A stretch of DNA of 64,000 nt from Prillingera fragicola (Eukaryota > Basidiomycota > Tremellomycetes > Trichosporonales > Trichosporonaceae), in NCBI GenBank assembly GCA_002335605.1, contig BEDY01000005.1:682001-746000 (forward strand). Reading direction: 5' to 3'. Under the pieces are notes generated by a model. The model ran no database searches. It worked only from the letters and a program-made list of their open reading frames with translations, and was not told the origin of the DNA. Shown here in pieces: positions 23,141 to 34,116 of the stretch (position 1 is the first letter of the stretch; every line of letters begins with the position of its first letter). Position numbers and translations under genes: made by a program.

Positions 23141-23239
23141 TGTGAATGAGTTGGTGAAGAAGAGAGAGATTTGCGGTGGATGCAAGACTGCAACCCACAT
23201 CGCTCAGAAAATTAGAGGGGCGAGTGGTAAATATTCTTC

Positions 23240-23249
23240 GTTACGTAAC
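23240..23249. promoter_or_regulatory. GTTACGTAAC palindrome in the NOG2/NUO9.5 shared promoter
   Basis: A perfect 10-bp palindrome with the bZIP-type core TTACGTAA, roughly 100 bp from both start codons. The same 8-base core recurs in the ABP1/CDC37 divergent promoter. Confidence 0.45.
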
Positions 23250-23356
23250 ACCTCGTGCCTTTGTTCAAATTGCTCCCGCTCCGTGGTCACCATCATCCTA
23301 TCGGCTGCCGCGAGTTTGCTCACTTGCTCAACGATCGTCAGCAGCATCGAACCGCC

Positions 23357-23788
23357 ATGTCTGCCCTTTTCCGCTACCTCGTACGTGCTTGGAACGCAAG
23401 GAGAGTGCGAGGAGAATGGCGTGCCCGTTTTTCTCGTCTCCCGAGGACCTCTTGGACCCGCTACAGAGCTAGAGCTGACGTCCTTCTCAGCAACGCTCCG
23501 CGCACGAGCAGCCCGTCATCTTCTACTCGCTGGCCATTGGATTCTGCGGTGGGTAAACAACGTCAGGGATATGAAACTGTCTTGCTGATTTCCCAGGCCC
23601 CGCACTTGTACTCTCGGTCCCCCCTATCCGCAAGAGCATGGGCTGGAAGCCCGCTGAGCGTATTCCCACCACCTACCCTCGTGAGTTCCTCGGCTTTGTT
23701 GATGAAGGGCTATTTTCCCTTGGCTTGAGCTGACTTCGCAGTTCCTAACCGCGCCCGCAGGCTAGTTACCGGCTTTGAGGACAACTAG
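23357..23788 (+). CDS. 9.5-kDa subunit of mitochondrial NADH:ubiquinone oxidoreductase (complex I)
   Basis: A small accessory inner-membrane subunit like Neurospora NUO9.5. Exons are 23357-23380, 23491-23548, 23597-23680 and 23742-23788, giving only 70 aa. After MSALFRYLQRSAHEQP comes a hydrophobic helix FYSLAIGFCGPALVLSV, then VPPIRKSMGW, then TTYPLPNRARRLVTGFEDN, which fits the family's Tyr-Pro-Leu-Pro...Thr-Gly-Tyr/Phe end. Length fits the family. No open frame longer than its third exon exists, so it is easily missed. Presence of this subunit says the fungus respires with a full complex I. Confidence 0.85.
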
Positions 23789-24110
23789 AGTGCACTCGCA
23801 CGAGAGATGAATGCGATGTAGAACACAGACCAGCGTCAGGGGCCTGTCAAGACTGCCCTTCCGAGCACCGGAATGGTGTCTACTGATCCCTTGTCTACTG
23901 ATGGTGAGCGATGAATATACATTGTCGTGGAAATCTGGATGCCACACCGAATCCTGTCATCGTCAGCGCCCACGTTTACCGGCGGCTAGATTGAAGACTT
24001 TAGGCATAGAACGCTGGGTTGGCGTCAACAATACTGTGAGCTGGGTCATGTTTGGAACACCCAGCGGCATGATGCATACTTCGCCGCAGATTCTAATTCT
24101 ATGACAGAGC
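23789..24110. other. Convergent 3' spacer
   Basis: Downstream of two genes that end facing each other. No gene or clear element seen. Confidence 0.5.
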
Positions 24111-25486
24111 TTAAACAGGCCCAAAGTCTTCCAGCTCGAGCTCCGCTAGCTCATCCTCCCAGTCACCGCCCCCCATTCCAAGACTCTGCATGAGCCGTGC
24201 CACCTCGGCACCAGCTCTCGCACGTCGCTCGTCCTCGTCACCGACCTGTGCGAGCTCAGCTCGCACGCTCTGCAAGTGGAGCAAAAGCGGAGTTGGGTCG
24301 AGAGGTAAACCTCCAGCCCCGCTCGCCGCTGTTGCACTTGTGCTGAAGTTATCGTCGAAGCCCTTCTGCTCCTCTTCCATAGCTGTCGGATTTGGCCGCA
24401 CGAGACCCGAAGTCTCTAACTCCATGGTTGTCATCGTGGCAAGTTCGGGGGGAGCATCCATGTCACCGTCGAGCCATTCGTCGAGCCTGGCATACTCTTC
24501 AGGTGCCGGTGCTGAGAACTCTCCGAACTCATCGTCGGGCACGGGCTCGTACCCGCTATCGACCGGCAAGAATGGTGGAGAGGATTCCTCCTGGTGGTTC
24601 CAGTCTGTGTCGTCGTCTTCGTTGGGGGCGGGGAAGTCGGAAACGGGCCCAGCAGCACGCAGTGGTTCTGGCATCGAGGCGGAGCGGAATCCGACAGGGA
24701 ACTGGGCATAGTTGCCTGTAGCTTGAACTGTTAGGCCTTCCTCGTCACTGTCCTCGCCAGTGGCAGAGACTTCCGGACGTGGAATATTGAGTCGTGGGCC
24801 TGTAGCCTTGCGCCTCATGTTGGGCCACATGTGTGTCATGAGCGTCTGTCGCACTGTGTCGAGGGGGTCGAGAGCTGCCATTCAGTTGGGCTACACTTGA
24901 GAGTACTTACGGCGTTCATCGTCGTCGTCCGCTGTCCCGCCCTCGTCAATGACCTCGAGGCCAATCTCTTCAAGCCGGTCCGAGTCGAACACATCGTCCG
25001 ACTCGCCATGCCACTCGCCGCCGCCGTTTGTGGTCCGCTTCGTAGTACTCCCCGGAACACGCAGGCGCACAGCCAGTGCAATGTCTGGAGGAGGGTCTGT
25101 CACAGCCAAGCGAGTTAACGCGGGGGGAAGAGGGTCAGGGGCCTCGGGTCGTCAGCACTTGGCGCCCAGTCAGAACATACCTCCCCGTGAAAGATATAGA
25201 TCACCGCCGGGTGCGAGTCTGGGGATGGCAAGTCAAGCGCGTGGGGACGGAAAGCAACGTCGGCAGAGTAGTACTTGTTGTCTATCGTCCATGGGATAAC
25301 ATCGTCGTCGTCGTCGTCACCATCGTTGGTCGCTGCCGATGAAGGGTTGGAAATGATCAGGCCTGGACCGTCAGAGTGAGCAAAGGTACATCACCCACGA
25401 GAGATGAAAGGCCGAGGATCAAGATCAGGTGCGTGAAGCACCAGAATGGTGGTCGAGGTATCTTGCGCCAGAGGTGCTGTTGTCAT
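24111..25486 (-). CDS. Alpha/gamma-adaptin-binding protein p34 (AAGAB/Irc6-like)
   Basis: Members of this family chaperone assembly of clathrin adaptors AP-1 and AP-2 in the cytosol. Exons are 25486-25399, 25362-25181, 25142-24911 and 24874-24111, giving 421 aa. The N-terminal Rab-like part shows ILVLHAPDLDPRPFISRLI, a PWTIDNKYYSADVAF strand typical of the family, AVIYIFHGE and PDIALAVRL. A linker rich in Asp/Glu follows, with DDEFGEFSAP, then a C-terminal helical segment ARLMQSLGMGGGDWEDELAELELEDFG. Intron 2 (25180-25143) is just 38 nt and ends CGAG; this is the only junction I found that keeps PDIALAVRL in frame. The call is by remembered family pattern, not by alignment, so moderate. Confidence 0.6.
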
Positions 25487-25948
25487 GTCGAGCAGGGAAG
25501 AAGATTGGAGAATACAAACAGTTGACGGGCACCATAACTAAGTCGCGAACAACACCTCCACCATGCACGGAGATTGAACGATCTCCGTACCTCTCTCGAT
25601 GACCCCTCCCATTGCACTCGTTGATGCATAGAACAATGTATCGAGCGTCATATCAAGAGAGAGGATGTGTAAGAGATTGCGTATCTACGAGAGTAAGGGG
25701 AATGGACTGGCTGGTCCTCATAGGTCCGGGTCACATTGGTCAATGAATAAACCAACAATTGTGGACTTGCTCGAAAGTCGACAAAACATGGATCATGCCG
25801 CCACAGCAAGGTAAATACAAAGAGCAAGCAGTGGAAATTAAAAATATAACGAAATTGAATAGAACAGAATCACTGCATGCGGAATCATCTACGAGCCAGT
25901 CGCAGAGAACGAGTACGAGATGAATAAATAATTCGCGAAAAAGCAATA
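25487..25948. other. Spacer between the DUF1996 gene end and the p34 start
   Basis: No gene seen. It must hold the p34 promoter and the 3' end of the DUF1996 transcript; the part near 25800-25930 is AT-rich. Confidence 0.5.
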
Positions 25949-27982
25949 TCACTGGTGGTAGCGATGAGTTCCAGCGCGGCATCGACTGCGACGACGCAGG
26001 CGACGGCGGGTGCACTGACCGCGGTGAGAGCCCTTGGAGCTGGCGGCGGTGCCGACTGCAGCGGTGGTGGAGGAAACAGGGGTGCCGGTCGCCGCAATAG
26101 TTTCGGAGTCCTTTTGGGGTGCAGAACCAGTCTCCGAGGGGGCGATGTCGAGGGCGGCGAGTTTGTTGATATCAGCGACCCCATTGACACTGGGCTCGGG
26201 GATGGCGTTGTCAGACGTGGACGCACTAGAAGAGGCACTGTCACTTGGCGAAGCCAGGACTGTCTGCGAAGTGGAAACTGCGCCGCCACCAGTCTCCGCA
26301 GGCGGCTCACATGGAGGGTTCCAGGCGGACGAGTCGTCGTTGGGGCAGAGATAGGTGCCGTTCCACGCCGGCACTGCAGTGTTGCCACCGGCAGCTGCGA
26401 GGTCCACCGTACTAGTCGGGGACGTGGCATCATAGTCGGCGACTTCACCAGAGAAGAGCGAGCTCAGGATAGTGCCACCCTCTGGAGCGGTTAGCATGCT
26501 CACCGACAGCCGACTTGGGTACTCACTGGCAGCAGCATCAATCAGCTCTTGGGTGCCACTGAGGATGCCTGTAATAAGGTCCGAGGTGTTGCTAGAGTCG
26601 GACGCCCACTGCGAGAAGAAGGTCCTCACGTGAGGGTCCCACTGGCCCGTGGTGGGAATGAGGGTAGTGAGGTTGCTCGTGCCGACGTCGGGAAGAACGG
26701 CAGGGACGCGCCAGTTGAGCTGACCGTTGTATTGGAGATTGGGTGCCACAAATCCCGGCTGGGCCACCTCGCCGCAGTCTGTTGGTTTATCGGCAGAGTC
26801 GCTGAAGCCCCACAGAGGGTTGCAACCCGGAAGCTTGGACAGTGGGTGGAAGAGACCAATGTCCTCGGCCGGAATGTTGCCCTCGTAACGACACTTGCCA
26901 AAGGTCCAACCTTCGTCTTTGTCACCCATGTCAGGCAGCCGGGCAAGGTGTCCGTCAAAAGCTCCACACTTCCAGACGTCGTCACCGACGCCACAGGTCT
27001 CCATAGCGTTCTGCAGCACATCTGGGATCCAGCCGGCCACCTCCCAAATTAGAACTGAAACTGGACGAGGAAACTCACAAAGTCACCATGGAACGTAAGG
27101 CCGGTGGTGTCGCCATTGGACAGAGTAAACAGCGGCCCGTCGCGTCCGGCAGACCATTCTTCCTTCATCTTGGGCTCGATGTGGTACACGCTCTCGATCA
27201 GAATGCGGGGGTAGCGGATGGGGTGCGTGTTGGGGCAGTCAGGGCCGTTGAGCGCAGGCTTGTGGTCGTTGCCTTGAACTGGCCAGGTCATGTGCGAAAA
27301 GTGGTCCCACGAGTCGAGCGACTGGTTGGCCCAGCCGCAATTGGGGAAGTTGATGCTCATGGTGAGGTCGGCCGAGGCGGTACTAGGGGTATTGGTCGTG
27401 TTGGGAAAGTAGCGGCCGTTGGTGCCCATTGGAACCGTCCTGCCAAGAGAGACGGCTGCCCCAAATGCGCGCAGGCTGCCGGGGTCGCGCTTGTTTGCAA
27501 GGCCAGAGATCATACGCAGACCAGGAGGGAACGCATTGACCTTGTTGCCACTTTCTGCGTCACGGCCAATGTAGTAGATCCGCGTGTGCGAGATCATGGG
27601 AGAGAACGTGCCGTTACCGTTGATCCAGTAGACAATTGGGGTCCAGTAGTTGGACTTGTCGGCGGTAACCTTGAGAGAGCTGCAGCTCGCCTTTTGCATA
27701 TCGTCGGGGCTGTTGAGCTTGTCTAAGGATGTCGATCAGCATTCGTCTCTGATGGAGGCTGCACTCACTGCGAAAGTTCGAAGCACCAATGATAGCATGA
27801 ACGTGACCTCCAACCTCACCAGAGTTGACGATGGGGTCCATGCGCGAGACAGTAATGGGCGCAGAGCCACCAAGGACAAAAGCTGTCTTGTCACCGACGG
27901 CGACGACAGCGTGGGCCAGAAACAGAAGGGAGCCGACCAGGGCCGGCCAGAAGAAGACCCACGAGCCAGTCGCGAGCATCAT
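25949..27982 (-). CDS. Secreted DUF1996-domain protein
   Basis: A fungal secreted family of unknown biochemical function. Exons are 27982-27769, 27722-27079, 27040-26527 and 26481-25949, giving 634 aa. Residues 1-30 are a signal peptide (WVFFWPALVGSLLFLAHAVVAVG). The DUF1996 domain follows: MDPIVNSGEVGGHVHAIIG, SPDDMQKASC, DKSNYWTPIVYW, PPGLRMISG, then HYPRILIESVYH-like RYPRILIESVYHIE and GDTTGLTFHGDF. Paired Cys and NxT sites fit extracellular maturation. The last 170 residues are Ser/Thr/Ala-rich and probably O-mannosylated, ending in a strongly basic tail (RRRLRRRSR). Intron 3 (26526-26482) is 45 nt, stop-free and in frame, but has a clean GTGAGT donor and GCTAAC branch, so I treat it as an intron. 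Confidence 0.87.
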
Positions 27983-29449
27983 GTCAATGATTAAACGAGT
28001 GTGGTTTGCCTAACTGGCGGATATGAGGAGTATAGCAATAGATGAGAGAATGGAGAGGAGCAACGCAGGGGTCACAAAACTGACATAAATAGTGGTCAAC
28101 GGGGAGGCAGGAGAGTGTGCATCAGTTTCTGCGCCCTCTGGGCACTGCTGCTGCAGTGCATAGATCCGACCGTCTGTCCGTTTGATAACTCGTTTGAGCC
28201 CCTCTGTCATGATCTGTCAGCTCAAGGCCTCCACGGCAATCCGTGAGACCAAGCTTTCCGGAACTTGCTCTCTGAACGTCTGCCGAGCCGCCGACGTGGC
28301 CGACGTTCCACCTGAAAATGCTTTGTAGCGCCGACGCACTGAGGGCATATGTGCTACACAAGGGCCCAAGGAGCGCAACAGCTCGTGTGGAGGACGACGG
28401 CTGGACATGGAGAGGCGATCCCATGTCTTAGGTGGCCGAGACGTCGATGATCACTCATGGGCCGGCACTCGACTATTCAACATCCGCCCACTCATGCCTT
28501 AGTAAAAAGCAAACGTTAAACAGATTGTAGTCTCCGCGATGGGCGTGATTACCTGTACCGGTTTCCGAGCGACACCTTACAAGACCTTGTGGTTGACAGC
28601 GGTCAGCGAGCTGTTTAGCCTACTCCAATGACAGAGCCAGAGTACCAGAGTACCAGAGTACCAGAGTGGCTGGCCAGCGGTGCAGAATGAATGTATCAGT
28701 TTCCGGCGATCAGGCGAGCCGTAGTCAGTGTGCGCAGGCCACGTCCACGATCCACGACACGCCGTACGGGCCGAGCGGTCACGGGGGCGTCTCCTTTCGT
28801 GTCCCAGCCCCTGCCTTGCATGGTGGCCCAAGCTGTCAAGGGCGTGCGGCTCTGTCGAATACTGTGCAGCTATGTCCCCGTAGCTCGTAGACCGTAGCCG
28901 GCTGATGGCCGCGCGTTTGTAGTCATTAATGGTGGTGCACGAGTGAGCAAAGTGCATGCCGCATTTACCGAGTTCGCAGATGGATGCTCTGGGCTGAGGG
29001 TTTTAATGTGGGGTTTGAGTGGACTATGGTACTATGGCGGTTTCGCCCTAATCTCGTGAGCTCGTGACACAGGCCATGGCGGCTGCCAAGATGAGGTCAG
29101 TGCGGCTGCGTACACCTGTGTCATGTTCGTCACGCATGCTGGACACCAACATGTTCTCTGTGCGTGGTCGATAAGCTCACCAGGCAGACAACCGCTCGCG
29201 CGACAACGTGCGACGTCAGGTGCGGGTTCCTCGACTGAGGGCATATCCTGCGCAATGGAGTCGACATAAACAATACAGTTCACCAAGGCACATACAACAG
29301 TTTGTACAATATTCTGCAATTTCTGTTCGGGCAAGGTAGTATGGAGTGTGGGGGTATTGGTGTTTCGCGCTCGCTTGAGTGGCGTGACGAGGTCCAGAGC
29401 GGCGTGAAACAGGAGGACAGGAAGCCGAGTCGTGATTGCAGGCCCAGTC
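27983..29449. other. 1.5-kb gene-poor stretch
   Basis: No gene can be supported on either strand; open frames are short and lack motifs. Apart from the octamer repeat noted separately I see nothing in it. Confidence 0.5.
28633..28668. repeat. Octamer tandem repeat AGTACCAG
   Basis: Three exact copies of AGTACCAG (28641-28664) preceded by the near copy AGAGCCAG and followed by a partial AGTG. A small minisatellite in non-coding DNA. Confidence 0.8.
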
Positions 29450-32437
29450 CTACTCCAAGTCGAGAATACTAACGTACGGCCGGCGCACGTTCTCAGGCGT
29501 CGCTGGACGAACCGGGACCGGCCATACGTCAGCATTGAGCTCGCCCGCCTCCTTTGGCGTGGGCGGCGGCGCTGGTGATGCCCGGATACCGCTCGAGCCA
29601 CGGTGGGACAACTGGGCTGCGCTGCTGGCTCCAGAGATGCTGCTTGATGCCGAGCTGGAGAGAGACTCGCGCTCGTCGGCGTCTTCGTCGCCTGCAGTGG
29701 CAATGACGCTCCCAGCCGCGCTGGGAGCAATACCAGAAATATCTGGAACACGAGGGACCGCAAGCTGCAATTCTGCGAGAACGACCCGCGAGCCGCTGGC
29801 CGGCTCACCTTCGCCAAACACGACGATCGCAGGGCTGGGTGACTCGATGACTCGCTCCGCTGCGGCTGCCTCCTCACCAACAAACTCGCGGAGCGGCACA
29901 ACCGTCTCGGCGTCGCTCGCTCGCCGACTCCGTGCGAGACGCTCAAGCTCGCGCTGACGGCGCTCCAACTCCGCCTGGGAGCGTTCAAGCGCGGCTTGTC
30001 CCTGAGACAGCTCATTGTCGCCAAGACCCATTCCTGCTCGCACAACAGCGAGGTCCGCCGAGATGCGACTGAGCTCGCGGACACGCTCACGAGTACGCTC
30101 AATGCGCTCGAGAACATCTGCCGGTCGTTCACGTGCACCAGTGTCACGGCCAGTAGGCGGCGGCGTAGGTGCGCGTCTAGCAGCGTATGGCGTGGCTGGC
30201 TGTGAAGACGATCCAGGTGGCGCTTCGCCGAGAAGCTCCCTCTCCCGCGCAGCAAGCCTCTCGATGCGGTCTCGCATGTCGATAGAAATGTTGCCGTTGG
30301 CGAGCATCCGCTCCAGTCCCTGCAACACGCGGCGCATCCCGGGCCGCTCCTCCTCTAGAACATCGGGGCTCAGCTCGCGGGCCATTTCGTGTACACGCGC
30401 GCGAGACTGCTCGATGAACTCGAGAAGAGCAGACCGACGCGCCTGCCAGGTCTCATCGTCATCCAGAAGAGGGACCGGCCCGGTGCGCGCTCTGCTACGA
30501 TCGTTGGTGGCCGAGGCAAGCGACTCTGGAAAGACGGGTTCGTGAGCATCGGTGATGGGGGCGTCATCGCGCACCCCGACGGGCGAGAGGTCGCGAGCCG
30601 CGGCTCGAACCTGGCGCACATGCGCGCGGCTCTGGGCAATGAGCTCAAGGAGTTCCAGACGACGGGAGGGCCACGAGTCGTCGGTACCTTCTCCGGTAGC
30701 CTCCCCGCGCAGCTCATCTTGCGGTAGCCGAGAGGCACTGGTGCGCTGGCGTCGGTCATAGAGAAAGTCGCGGTAGTATGAAAACTCGGCCTGGTCTGCC
30801 GTAGGAGTTGTAGGAAGACCAGATCGCTCGCGTTGGATGCGCTCAATCCATCGCTGCTCGAGGTCCGCCAGAGCGCCAGTGTCGTTGGGGGGCGATGCAG
30901 CGGGTTGCCTTGTGCGGAGGAACGACGGCGAGACTCCGATAATATGGCGCAGGGCATCACTCTGCACTATCCCGTCGTCGTCACGAGACAGCCGTGAAGG
31001 GGCACCTGCAGGAAAGGCCGATTGCTGGGCACGTCGCTGAAGGAGCTCCCACAGGCGGTGTGCAGTGTCGACGTGCCTGCGCATTGTCTCCAGTCTATCC
31101 GCAGTGTACTCGTTCGGTGTCGCGCCGCTCTGGATTGTGTGCAAGCGCTCTGCTTGCCAAGCATGCTCCCACTCGCGCTGTGTGGCGTCAAATCGGCGTT
31201 CGTGGACGAGAATCTCCCGGTCGAGCAACGTTGCGCGGCGCTCGCGCAACTCGTCCAAGCGTCGGTCCCGAGCAGCACGACTTCGGGCAACATCGGCGGC
31301 GGCAACCCTTGCCACTGTCTCGCCCTCTGAGCTCTCACTCTCATCGCTATCGTGGGATGAAACGCCTTGACGTGCGCGCACGCGCATGCCAAGACTTGTC
31401 AAACCAGAAGATCGGAGGCCGTCATTGGGATGCCGAAGGCGAGTCGTACTAGGCTGCGGCGGTTGGCGCTCTGCCCAGAAAGGCTGTGCCACATTGAGCA
31501 ATTCGGGTCGTCCTGACGACGACGAACGTATAGGTACCGAAGAACCCTCGGGTACGTCGAGCGCGCCGTCCAGATATGTCACGTCCGGGTTGACAATTTC
31601 TGAAATGCTGGGCTGGCTTGATTCTGGTTCTTCGGAGGCAGCTGGTGAGCGGACGACCACTGGCTGCGGTTGACTGGCCACATCCTTGAGATTTGTTGGG
31701 GTGCGCCCGCGCGTCACCGTGGGCTGAAGCATGGTAGTTGTAAAAGGTTGATTTGGTTGAGATTCTGAGGTCATCGCCCGGCTTCTCTCTATATCGCGGT
31801 CACCTATAGTGCGGACCGACTGCAGGTGGTGGCGCCAAAATGATAAGCGGGCGGCCAGGCTCTGGCGTCTAGCGTTTCGGTCGCGTGCGCTGTCGCGGTC
31901 CCTGTCGCGTGAAGGGATGGGAATGTCTCGTGGCCAGTCGGCAGTCGTGAGTGTGTGTAGACTGGCAGCACCCACGGGGTCGACGAGATTCAGACCCGAG
32001 ACGTCTCGAGAACCTGGTGTGGTAATGGATGCCGGCGTTGTCGTCGACGCACGCGCAGAAAGAGTGCGGCGGCGAGGATAAAGACGAAGAGGAAGGGGAA
32101 GCGGCTCGAAGCGCGAGTCGGTGAGAGGTTCTGCTCCCAATTGGCCCTCGGGCGTAAGGGACGTGCTGGATGTCACTACCCGCTCAAGTTCACTCGCCTG
32201 TCCGCGCAACCGCTCAACCGCCAGGCTCAACTGCTCCACCCGCACAGAAAGGGAATCACGAAGCTCTTCTAATGAGCGCAAGAGAACACGAGTGTTGGCA
32301 GGATCTGGCCTGTACGTTGGGGTGGCGGTTACAGGGTCTGCCGAGAGTTGCTGTTGCCCGCTGATGGGAGATTGCTCTTGGGTCGAGTCGTAGGTTGTAC
32401 TATCCGAGGTAATGTCGAGAAGGGGAGGAGGAGGCAT
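29450..32437 (-). CDS. Large intronless coiled-coil protein of unknown function
   Basis: Open frame of 995 codons from the ATG at 32437 (1006 if an upstream in-frame start at 32470 is used; MPPPPLLDITSD looks the better start). I do not recognise the family. Visible features are an N-terminal leucine-rich coiled coil (SLEELRDSLSVRVEQLSLAVERLRGQ region, about 55-85), an Arg-rich middle (RDRDRDSARDRNARR), several helical repeats around LELIAQSRAHVRQV, LEFIEQSRARVHEM and ERIERTRERVREL, which share an E..S/TRxxVxxL pattern, a long charged coiled coil (AALERSQAELERRQRELERL), and a disordered Ser/Ala tail. No signal peptide or membrane segment is seen. The three related helical segments suggest a repeated binding motif. 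It lies divergent to the UPF0014 gene. Confidence 0.72.
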   Translation of the reverse strand: MPPPPLLDITSDSTTYDSTQEQSPISGQQQLSADPVTATPTYRPDPANTRVLLRSLEELRDSLSVRVEQLSLAVERLRGQASELERVVTSSTSLTPEGQLGAEPLTDSRFEPLPLPLRLYPRRRTLSARASTTTPASITTPGSRDVSGLNLVDPVGAASLHTLTTADWPRDIPIPSRDRDRDSARDRNARRQSLAARLSFWRHHLQSVRTIGDRDIERSRAMTSESQPNQPFTTTMLQPTVTRGRTPTNLKDVASQPQPVVVRSPAASEEPESSQPSISEIVNPDVTYLDGALDVPEGSSVPIRSSSSGRPELLNVAQPFWAERQPPQPSTTRLRHPNDGLRSSGLTSLGMRVRARQGVSSHDSDESESSEGETVARVAAADVARSRAARDRRLDELRERRATLLDREILVHERRFDATQREWEHAWQAERLHTIQSGATPNEYTADRLETMRRHVDTAHRLWELLQRRAQQSAFPAGAPSRLSRDDDGIVQSDALRHIIGVSPSFLRTRQPAASPPNDTGALADLEQRWIERIQRERSGLPTTPTADQAEFSYYRDFLYDRRQRTSASRLPQDELRGEATGEGTDDSWPSRRLELLELIAQSRAHVRQVRAAARDLSPVGVRDDAPITDAHEPVFPESLASATNDRSRARTGPVPLLDDDETWQARRSALLEFIEQSRARVHEMARELSPDVLEEERPGMRRVLQGLERMLANGNISIDMRDRIERLAARERELLGEAPPGSSSQPATPYAARRAPTPPPTGRDTGARERPADVLERIERTRERVRELSRISADLAVVRAGMGLGDNELSQGQAALERSQAELERRQRELERLARSRRASDAETVVPLREFVGEEAAAAERVIESPSPAIVVFGEGEPASGSRVVLAELQLAVPRVPDISGIAPSAAGSVIATAGDEDADERESLSSSASSSISGASSAAQLSHRGSSGIRASPAPPPTPKEAGELNADVWPVPVRPATPENVRRPYVSILDLE

Positions 32438-32656
32438 TCCGGTACAGGAGTGCCTGCCTAACTGATGCACTACGTGCAGCGGTGATGGTGGTGAGAACGA
32501 TGTAATGCGTTCTGTACCAGTCCCGTGTGGAGGGTGTTATGGCAACGGAACCAGGTGGGCTGGTCTGTGGGTGGCCACTGCAGTCAAGTGGAGTTCCGGA
32601 TGTTTCATCGTCCTCCACCGAACTTTTGTCCACTGTCCTGTCACTCATCACTCACA

Positions 32657-34116
32657 ATGTTCAGCCTTCTAGCAAAGGATTCATCCGGAGGTGGCCACTC
32701 GTCGGACCTCACTCTCACGAATGTGGCCATTGGCCTCTTGTTCGTAGCTTTCGATGCGGTCCTCTCTGGCATTCTGGGACTTGGCATCGGTACCCAGCTC
32801 ATGGTTGCAGCGTTCCGCTGTATCCTCCAGCTCTCGGTCATGAGTCTGATTCTGGGCCGCGTCTTTGAGAGTCAAAACATCTTTGCTGTTGCAGGAATTG
32901 CGCTGCTCCTCAACGTGCTTGGAGCTACCGAGGCTACGTTCAACAAGTCCAAGAGACGATTTAGCAACATGGTGAGTGCCTCCACACCGCCGGCCTGGAA
33001 TTTGAACGACTAAGACCTGCTAGGCATCGTGTCCTTGAGACTCTTGACTCACCCCTCAGTTTCCTTGCATTCTCTTCTCACTTTTGTGGGGTTCAATCCC
33101 AATCGCGGTCCTTGGGAGCAGCTTTGCGATGGAGCAGCACCCTTTCTGGCAGCCTGACCAATTTGGTACGTCATCGATGATAGAGATAATTCGAGCTATT
33201 CCTGTCGGTCAAGTTTCTGCCCGACCAAGGTCGAGTGGGCCAGCTCTATCTTGCTCTGGTCAGCTCTCACGCACGCGATCTTACGAACGGGAGTGTCTTG
33301 AATGCGCTGCATGCATGCACACTTCAGCTCAAGCGACCCATTACGTCTTTGGGGCCCCGCATATTCATCGCGATTTCATGACTACGACCACATACCTTTC
33401 AGATCTCCGCTAACATTCCTAGTTCCTATTCTGGGCATGCTGCTCGGCAATGGTAAGTGTTGTTGGCAAGCCCCAGCACTGACAATGAAGGCATCTCGGC
33501 AGTGTCCGTGGCCATGAATGCCGTGAGCACCCAGTTCGCCGACAACCGCGACAAGATTGAAACCTATCTCGCCATGGGTGCGAGCCGCTACGAGGCGTGC
33601 CGTCCCATTGCGGTCGAGTCGCTCAAGCTGGCTCTTCTTCCTACCATCAACCAGATGAGCATCATTGGCCTGATCTCGATCCCAGGTGGGTAGTCGCTTG
33701 GTTTAGCCAGCTAACGTGCCAGGCATGATGACTGGTGCCATTGTGGGAGGCAAGAGTGTCGAGCAGGCCGCCAGGCTCCAGAGTAAGTCGTACACCATTT
33801 AGCCAGTGGACGTGTGTACTAACGTACAGTGATCATCATGTTCATGATATCCGCCTCCTCGGCACTAGCTACCCTCGCAGCGCTCTACTTCTGCCTATCG
33901 ACCCTCATCGACGGCAAGCAGCGTATCCGGACCGACAGGCTGGACGCCCGCTCGCCTGCATTCTACCGCTGGCGTGATCGTGTCGTCGAGCGCGTTTGGG
34001 GATTCCTGAAGCGCATGTCTTGCGGTGGCGGCCGCTCCGAGCGCGGAACAGAGGAGGAGCGCAGGGGTTTGCTTGAGGGCGACTCGCGCGGCAATGGTAG
34101 CAGCAATGACCGATAG
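32657..34116 (+). CDS. UPF0014/FetB-type membrane permease
   Basis: A polytopic membrane protein of the family containing bacterial FetB (iron efflux) and plant ALS3/STAR2 (aluminium tolerance). Exons are 32657-32971, 33060-33165, 33423-33452, 33491-33685, 33723-33782 and 33830-34116, giving 330 aa. About seven hydrophobic helices are seen, including NVAIGLLFVAFDAVLSGILGLG, QLMVAAFRCILQLSVMSLILG, IFAVAGIALLLNVLGATEA, VPILGMLLGNGISAVSVAMN, and IIMFMISASSALATLAALYF. The family signature ETYLAMGASRYEACRPI...LLPTINQMSIIGLISIPGMMTGAIVGGKS is clear. The tail is basic and cytosolic. No ABC ATPase partner is encoded nearby, unlike bacterial fetAB. Intron 2 is 257 nt. The ATG at 32657 was chosen because translation from in-frame 32525 adds a non-hydrophobic, unconserved leader. 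Confidence 0.9.

Noticed and set aside
25143..25196. GTGCTG donor or a retained GTATGT intron in the p34 gene
   Set aside because: GTATGT at 25180 with a CGAG end at 25143 gives phase 0, a GCTGAC branch and an in-frame PDIALAVRL.
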